This document shows, in pieces, positions 22,979 to 27,163 of a stretch of 27,163 nt of DNA (within the stretch, counting starts at the first letter, position 1; each line of letters opens with the position of its first letter). This DNA is from Apostichopus californicus (lineage: Eukaryota > Echinodermata > Holothuroidea > Aspidochirotida > Stichopodidae), in the NCBI GenBank assembly GCA_020650975.1, contig JAIPMN010002576.1:1-27163 (forward strand). The letters are read 5' to 3'. The notes under the pieces were generated by a model. It saw only the letters and a list, made by a program, of their open reading frames with translations. It did no database searches and was not told where the DNA came from. The translations under genes were made by a program, and so were the position numbers.

Positions 22979-23168
22979 CTAACCGAATTCATAGCTCATG
23001 AAGAAAAATTCTTGCGAAGTTGGAATCCAGTCACAGGACGGCGGCAGAATGTCAAACCCGATGAACTTGAACGTTCGGACCAGTTGCTTCATGTCGTTCC
23101 GTTTCTTGGAGAAGAAGACGATCGCCCTTGAACTGAACTCTTCAGCTACGTCCAGAAGTTCCACGAGA
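22979..23168 (-). CDS. OAZ: OAZ coding exon 4 (C-terminal domain and stop)
   Basis: The acceptor is gttgttattcttgcag. The first T completes the split Ser codon, then LVELLDVAEEFSSRAIVFF follows with KKRNDMKQLVRTFKF, GFDILPP and the ending FFMSYEFG before TAG at 22981-22979. These match the antizyme C-terminus in order and spacing (vertebrate LLEFAEE, K-N-R-E-D, RTFSFLGFEIV, FMAYTFE). The C-terminus is a few residues shorter than the human acidic tail. Confidence 0.95.
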
Positions 23169-25769
23169 CTGCAAGAATAACAACGAATTGGAAACGCTTG
23201 TGAAAATGGAAGAGAAAATCGCAGATGAGAAGGTGACAAATAAGAACTGTGCATAGAAATTTGAGAAAATTTTCACTGATTCTGAGAATTTTAAACTCTG
23301 CTACATTTAATTTCCCCAATTTAACCTATTTTGTGAAAAGTCCATTTTTTCTTTAACCATACAAATTTTGGCCCTGACCCAAATTTTTTTCACCTTAGCA
23401 TTAACAACTTACCTGTCCCTGCTGCATTCATGCAAAGGATCTTCAGGTAGTTGGATGTACATCATACCTCTAGTCACCGCGGTGTCCCACTTCACCGCGA
23501 CCTTCTTGTCACCGAGCTGATGGAGAAATGTCAGAAATCTGACCTTTCCTTTCCCATCACCGGGGCTCTGAAATAAGGAAAGAAATGTCAGAAGATTTAA
23601 TATTGCCAGACACGGTTGCACACATGTTTGGTAAATTGTTCCAATTAGAGAAACAAGCACCACCATCGTTATCATTAAACTACGCGATAGAGATGACAGT
23701 TTATAATGATACACGCATGATACTACATGCTTGGACAGGTTTACTTTATGTAAACAGGTGGTCTCTTAACACAGTGTAATTTGTCACTTTGTGACATAGA
23801 TGAAAAAAAGTTGGGAGTAATTGCAGATTATTCTACAGTTAACAGGCTTTGCCTTGTTAAGCCAAACACAGTTGGACTGGATTGTTCGAAAATGGAAATC
23901 AGTCCTTTGGGGCCAACACCCTGGTTTTGAAAAAAAAGAAATATGTCAAAAGAAATGGAAACAACAACCGGAATTCTTTTGAATTTTTGTGAAATTGAAT
24001 TTTCTCTTTTAATTTGTAAGGGCTCAGACTCAAAAGTTATCTTATTTTTATTCCCTCTGCCTCCTCATTGCTATATAACTATGTATTAACGAATTGCATG
24101 TCATCATGATTTAATGGCAGAAATAAACGAGCCATAAACATAAATTATACAGTGCAGTAAACAACTAAAGAATGACTCACTGCAAAGAATGCTGATGCAA
24201 GCAGTCCTTCCTTAGTTGGACTGTTTTTTTCTGCCTTCAGCAGAATGGCGCTGTTTGTCGACCCTGAAGGGACATCAGGAGCACCGCTGGGGGCCACGGC
24301 CCAGCTGGAAAGTGTAATTCTTGCAGCTTTCCCTGTGTGGTCAAAAAAAGACATAAGAATGTGAACGGCATCTCTTGAGAAGTACATGTTTAAGTCCTGT
24401 AATAGTGACTCTGGCCAAACAGAAGGAAAAAACATTTGGACAAAGTAGAGAGGATTTTCTGATGGCTGAGGTTGATTGCTTTACAAACTTGCTGGAAATT
24501 GTCTGAAACTTCCTAGCATTTTGTATTTTGAGGAGATAGGCATATTTTTGCAAAGCTTGTGATATTTTGTCAAATTGATATCTGGCAACAGAAGATTGGA
24601 TTTCATCAAAGCGATTCAGCTGAATATGTCTTCCTGTTTCTTTATAATTTGTGAAACATTTCTCCATAGTGAATATTCCTATAAAATAGATACATTTTGA
24701 TTATATTTTAAATTACTGAGAACTTTGATAGCTAAGCAAAGCTGAGCAAAAGTGTATCAGGTTTAAAGGAAATTCAACAAGGATATGATGATAGCCTAAG
24801 TATAGAGCATTTGCCCAGCTGCCCTGCAGAGATCAAACTACCTCGATTTGTGGAAGGTTTAGCCAGTCAAAATCAACTTACATTCAAGTAACCATATCTT
24901 GAGCTAGGGAAAAGATAATGGGTAAGCAACTAGCAGTATGGAATACTTTTCTCTTCAATTTAAATTTCACAGCGCTTGTCACTAGAAAATACTTTTAACA
25001 TTGCCATCCAAAACACAGGCGATAATGCACAGGTCTTAGAATTTCCCCCACTTTCTCAAAATACAGTGGGAGGCAAACCACATTTCCACAAACAACAAAT
25101 CCACGAGAGACTCCACTCATCACTAGTGCACAACGGCAATTTTGGACTCCCAATGTTTTAGGAATCAGGAACTATATAAATGGAGTGGGTACTCTAACCA
25201 CAACTTACACAGTGTACATGTTAGTCTGCTAAATTTAGATGTCTGGCTCCAATGAAGTTTACTTAACTAGGCTACTATATCTGCAAACAGTTATAACTGA
25301 CAACCAATAGTTTTGCAACCATTGTCTGACAAGTGACAGAACTTTTATTAGGCTAACCTGACAGTTTGGGAGGACACAGAGTGAGAGACTCAACCGAACC
25401 AAGTCGCAAGACCTAAACTATCAGCCACCCAACCATAAAGTTAATCATAATCACTATGATCGTGTCTTGCCTAGCTTAGACCTGAAAACTACATAATGGA
25501 CGGCCGTGTTCTGTTGACACTGGACAACTGTAGCACTGTGAACAAGTTTCATAATTCTCTATTTGGTAACTGTAACGTTAGGCTAAAATTGCCTAGGTTA
25601 AGTACAGTAGGCCTAGCCTTAGAAGCTATTCTTTTACCACTTACAACTCTGCGAGGCTGAGGGCAGACATTTTCCCTCGTCTAGCTAGCCACTTTTGGAG
25701 CGGTGGATCGTCATCATCGGACGTGGTGCCTCGGTCTAGCATGCTAGACCCCATCAGTGTGCGAACCAT
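22979..25769 (-). CDS. OAZ: Ornithine decarboxylase antizyme, four coding exons, +1 frameshift gene
   Basis: Join (minus strand): 25769-25645, 24332-24181, 23567-23413, 23168-22979, with one base skipped at the UCC-UGA site in exon 2. Antizyme binds ornithine decarboxylase, blocks its dimerisation, delivers it to the proteasome without ubiquitin and reduces polyamine uptake; rising polyamines stimulate the frameshift, closing a feedback loop (established for the family). Seen here: ORF1 of 60 codons ending TGC TCC TGA; ORF2 continuing DVPSGS; the C-terminal antizyme fold with WDTAV, the YIQLPEDPL strand, SRDSLVELLDVAEE and RTFKFIGFDILPP, which correspond to the vertebrate IPEG, SKDS, LLEFAEE and TFSFLGFEIVRP blocks. 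Total about 206 residues, against 228 for human OAZ1. All three introns have GT/AG ends and compatible phases. An in-frame TAA at 25790-25788 lies just upstream of the chosen ATG. Which vertebrate paralogue it is closest to cannot be decided. Confidence 0.95.
23413..23567 (-). CDS. OAZ: OAZ coding exon 3 (ORF2, N-terminal half of antizyme fold)
   Basis: The acceptor is ttccttatttcag and the donor is GGGACAG|gtaagtt. The exon starts at phase 0, matching exon 2, and ends after two bases of a Ser codon. It encodes SPGDGKGKVRFLTFLHQLGD, then a WDTAV segment and the strand YIQLPEDPLHECSRD. The last part corresponds to the vertebrate IEIPGGALPEGSKD segment that opens the ODC-binding domain. Confidence 0.93.
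24000..24127 (+). mobile_element. 3' tail of a LINE-type element in OAZ intron 2
   Basis: Twenty-eight bases at 24065-24092 (tcattgctatataactatg...) match 2271-2298 with two differences. Similarity extends upstream through a T-rich stretch with a shared tgtaagg word, and both copies end near an A-rich aaataaa. The first copy follows reverse-transcriptase remnants, so this one is read as a 5'-truncated insertion of the same family, antisense to OAZ. Confidence 0.6.
24181..24332 (-). CDS. OAZ: OAZ coding exon 2, carries the frameshift site
   Basis: The acceptor is a pyrimidine-rich tract ending ccacacag. In the ORF1 frame it reads ESCKNYTFQLGRGPQRCS and then UGA. In the +1 frame it reads DVPSGSTNSAILLK and runs open to SAFFA, ending at the phase-0 donor TTTGCA|gtgagtc. 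The residues before the stop (GPQRCS) resemble the vertebrate GPRWCS block. The exon contains the recoding site and two candidate RNA stems, so its nucleotide sequence is probably constrained beyond its protein. Confidence 0.93.
24234..24270 (-). promoter_or_regulatory. Candidate frameshift-stimulating RNA stem
   Basis: Read on the minus strand, CCTTCAG (24270-24264) is perfectly complementary to CTGAAGG (24240-24234), giving a 7-bp stem with a 23-nt loop that begins four bases after the UGA. Antizyme mRNAs of vertebrates and of some invertebrates carry a pseudoknot in this position (established knowledge). I did not find a convincing second pseudoknot stem, so it may act as a simple hairpin or be a coincidence. 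Confidence 0.55.
24274..24280 (-). promoter_or_regulatory. OAZ: Programmed +1 ribosomal frameshift site (UCC UGA U)
   Basis: The codons TGC TCC TGA, followed by TGT CCC, end ORF1 in frame. Skipping the T of the TGA moves the ribosome onto GAT GTC CCT and opens ORF2. UGC-UCC-UGA-U is the classic animal antizyme recoding sequence, and polyamines raise its efficiency (established knowledge). TCC lies at 24280-24278 and TGA at 24277-24275. Without the shift, only a 60-residue product is made. Confidence 0.95.
25645..25769 (-). CDS. OAZ: OAZ coding exon 1 (ORF1 start)
   Basis: This exon gives 41 codons plus two bases, starting MVRTLMGSSMLDRG and ending MSALSLAE. It closes at the donor GAGTT|gtaagtgg. 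The start is supported by an in-frame TAA six codons upstream. Further in-frame ATG codons occur at residues 6, 10 and 34, so shorter ORF1 products from leaky scanning are possible; vertebrate OAZ1 also has two functional start codons. The sequence is acidic in the middle (SDDDDPP) and is not conserved enough to identify the family alone. The assignment rests on phase: its trailing TT joins the first G of exon 2 to give Leu and keeps the frame that ends at the recoding UGA. An extra small exon in between cannot be excluded. Confidence 0.82.
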
Positions 25770-26060
25770 GGGTACAGACTTACAAATTTAGGGAGAACAG
25801 GGAACTTTCCAAGCTCGAAAGTTTGGATACACGATCCACCCTTCTTTTTGTTTTGACAATTTAGCTGAAATTGATGACGCATTTGTTTCACGTAACTGCT
25901 GATGTTGTTTTGTTGACAGACGCCACCACTCGAGAACCTCGGTCGTTTTTCCTATAGGTACTACTTTGTTACCGTGCCGAGGTTTACCGAGAGAGTGAGG
26001 GCGGGTGGGGGAAGAGGGGGGGGGTGGAGGGAGGGAGGGGATGTAGGCTACAGCCCGTGG
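25770..26060 (-). promoter_or_regulatory. Probable OAZ 5'UTR and promoter region
   Basis: The sequence immediately upstream of the OAZ start is richer in G, C and CpG than its surroundings. It contains an inverted repeat (aacctcgg / ccgaggtt) around 25935-25990 and a purine-rich G-run at about 25996-26040. No TATA box at a sensible distance is evident. A perfect donor-like gtaagt at 25783-25778 lies within the presumed 5'UTR. The transcription start cannot be placed from sequence. Confidence 0.35.
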
Positions 26061-27163
26061 TCAAGGTGACTTGGAGGGAAGGAGAAAATGGGATAAAGAA
26101 TCTTGTGGTAGCATTTATAGTACGAACGTACTGAAGGAAAAATTAACTTGAAAAGGCGGCCCTGCAATATAATTGTTCCCAGAGCCAAACCGGTCTTTCG
26201 ACTGCCCGAGCCGACCCCACCCCCAAAGGGGGTCTACCAAAACATTGCAAAAGTCAAAAAAATCAAACAGAAGTTGGGGGATAATGGGTTTATTCCTTGG
26301 CATATCGTGATATAATTCATTATTTGAGGAATTCCTTAAAGTCATTTTAATGACACTAAGCACCTTGGAAGAACTTTCGACTAGGCAACTGTGGCTGCAT
26401 CTGGGCTGGTGAAAGTTTAGTCGTCCAAATTAAATATAAGATCGACAAACATATTTTCAGCACAATATGTATTAGGATGCCACTACAATTTGACTCAGGT
26501 TTTCTTGTTATTTTTGTTTTGCTTTTTACTTCCTTCTCTTAATTGTTTCGTTCTTTTAACGAACCAAGCCAGTATTTATTTCACCCTTTATTTTATTAAA
26601 TGTTGAATGATAATATGAACACTAATATACTATAAAAACGTAATCATATTTCAATAATGTTATAACTTTGGCTGCCACTCTTTGAAAAAGATTAAAATAG
26701 TGATAATTATATTGCTTTCATTCCTCGAAGGTGTCAATTTATGTCGGTTTCTTTTATTGAATATCGGTAAGCTTACCTGAATATCATCAGTTAAACATTT
26801 TGCGGAAAATAATGCTAAAAACAATAAGTGTGGAAAATATTTATTAAGGGATTTGTTTTATTTGACGCATTTGAGCCAAACGAATATGATACATGAAGCT
26901 ATAAGAAGTAAAGTGAGCGTTTACCTTTATTTCCGTTTTAAAAAATAGCTTTATTGACCTTCTATAAATATGACATTGACATTAATCAACCGTTTTCACC
27001 AAGAAATGTTTGCCAATTGCATATATACATCAGTATACATCAGTATATTATAAATATATCATTTACGTCATAATTTAGTAAATACATTCTTGTGATTGTT
27101 TGCTAGCTGTACACAATTCATCAAATAAAATATTCTGCTTATTATTCTTATCACTATAATATA
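26061..27163. other. Upstream of OAZ, no gene seen
   Basis: After the G-rich promoter flank the sequence becomes strongly AT-rich to the end of the window. The 82-codon minus-strand frame at 26115-26363 has no recognisable features. Confidence 0.5.

Noticed and set aside
22998-23180. Plus-strand open frame over OAZ exon 4
   Set aside because: Antisense shadow of the conserved antizyme C-terminus.
24145-24435. Reading exon 2 of OAZ entirely in the ORF2 frame from an upstream ATG in intron 1
   Set aside because: The acceptor at 24333 and the phase from exon 1 place ORF1 in the other frame, ending at the recoding UGA; the upstream part is intron.
1-27163. CRISPR arrays, bacterial operons, tRNA genes or phage modules
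   Set aside because: Tandem repeats here are contiguous without spacers; introns and the antizyme gene show an animal genome; no cloverleaf-forming tRNA sequence was spotted by eye.

Overview
This is an animal (metazoan) nuclear genomic window: AT-rich, gene-sparse, with introns bounded by GT/AG, minisatellites, palindromic non-autonomous transposons and a decayed LINE. Bacterial or phage layouts do not fit. The antizyme gene, the style of the repeats and frequent short words such as TAGGCCTA suggest a marine invertebrate. An echinoderm or close relative is my best guess, but it is only a guess.

The best-supported gene lies on the minus strand at 22979-25769. It encodes ornithine decarboxylase antizyme in four coding exons whose splice phases all match. 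Exon 2 carries the antizyme recoding site: a UCC codon followed by a UGA stop. A +1 shift there joins a 60-codon ORF1 to ORF2, giving a protein of about 206 residues. A perfect 7-bp RNA stem begins four bases after the UGA and is a candidate frameshift stimulator. A 3' LINE tail sits antisense in intron 2.

The second credible gene is also on the minus strand. A probable 5' untranslated exon ends at 18719. The start-codon exon (15899-16495) encodes 190 residues that are proline-rich, with SH3-ligand motifs and one acidic tyrosine motif (EDIYEID), as in a signalling or cytoskeletal adaptor. Its 3' exons should lie at lower coordinates. Weak candidates are at 9231-9300, 2710-2781 and 83-125, none of which could be tied to a known family.

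Mobile and repetitive DNA fills much of the rest: a decayed non-LTR retrotransposon (1262-2335), a 27-bp minisatellite (3625-4313), a GC-rich dispersed repeat (4621-4735), a possible MITE (7571-7957), a 48-bp minisatellite (9731-10541), a three-copy repeat of about 70 bp (12941-13152), an 88-nt perfect-stem foldback (15253-15340), a 307-bp element with long inverted ends (17673-17979), and a 432-bp nested-palindrome element carrying repeated ATGGCGG motifs (18104-18535). The long open frames over both minisatellites come from repeat periods divisible by three and are not genes. The remaining stretches show no supportable gene. No tRNA, rRNA or CRISPR array was seen.
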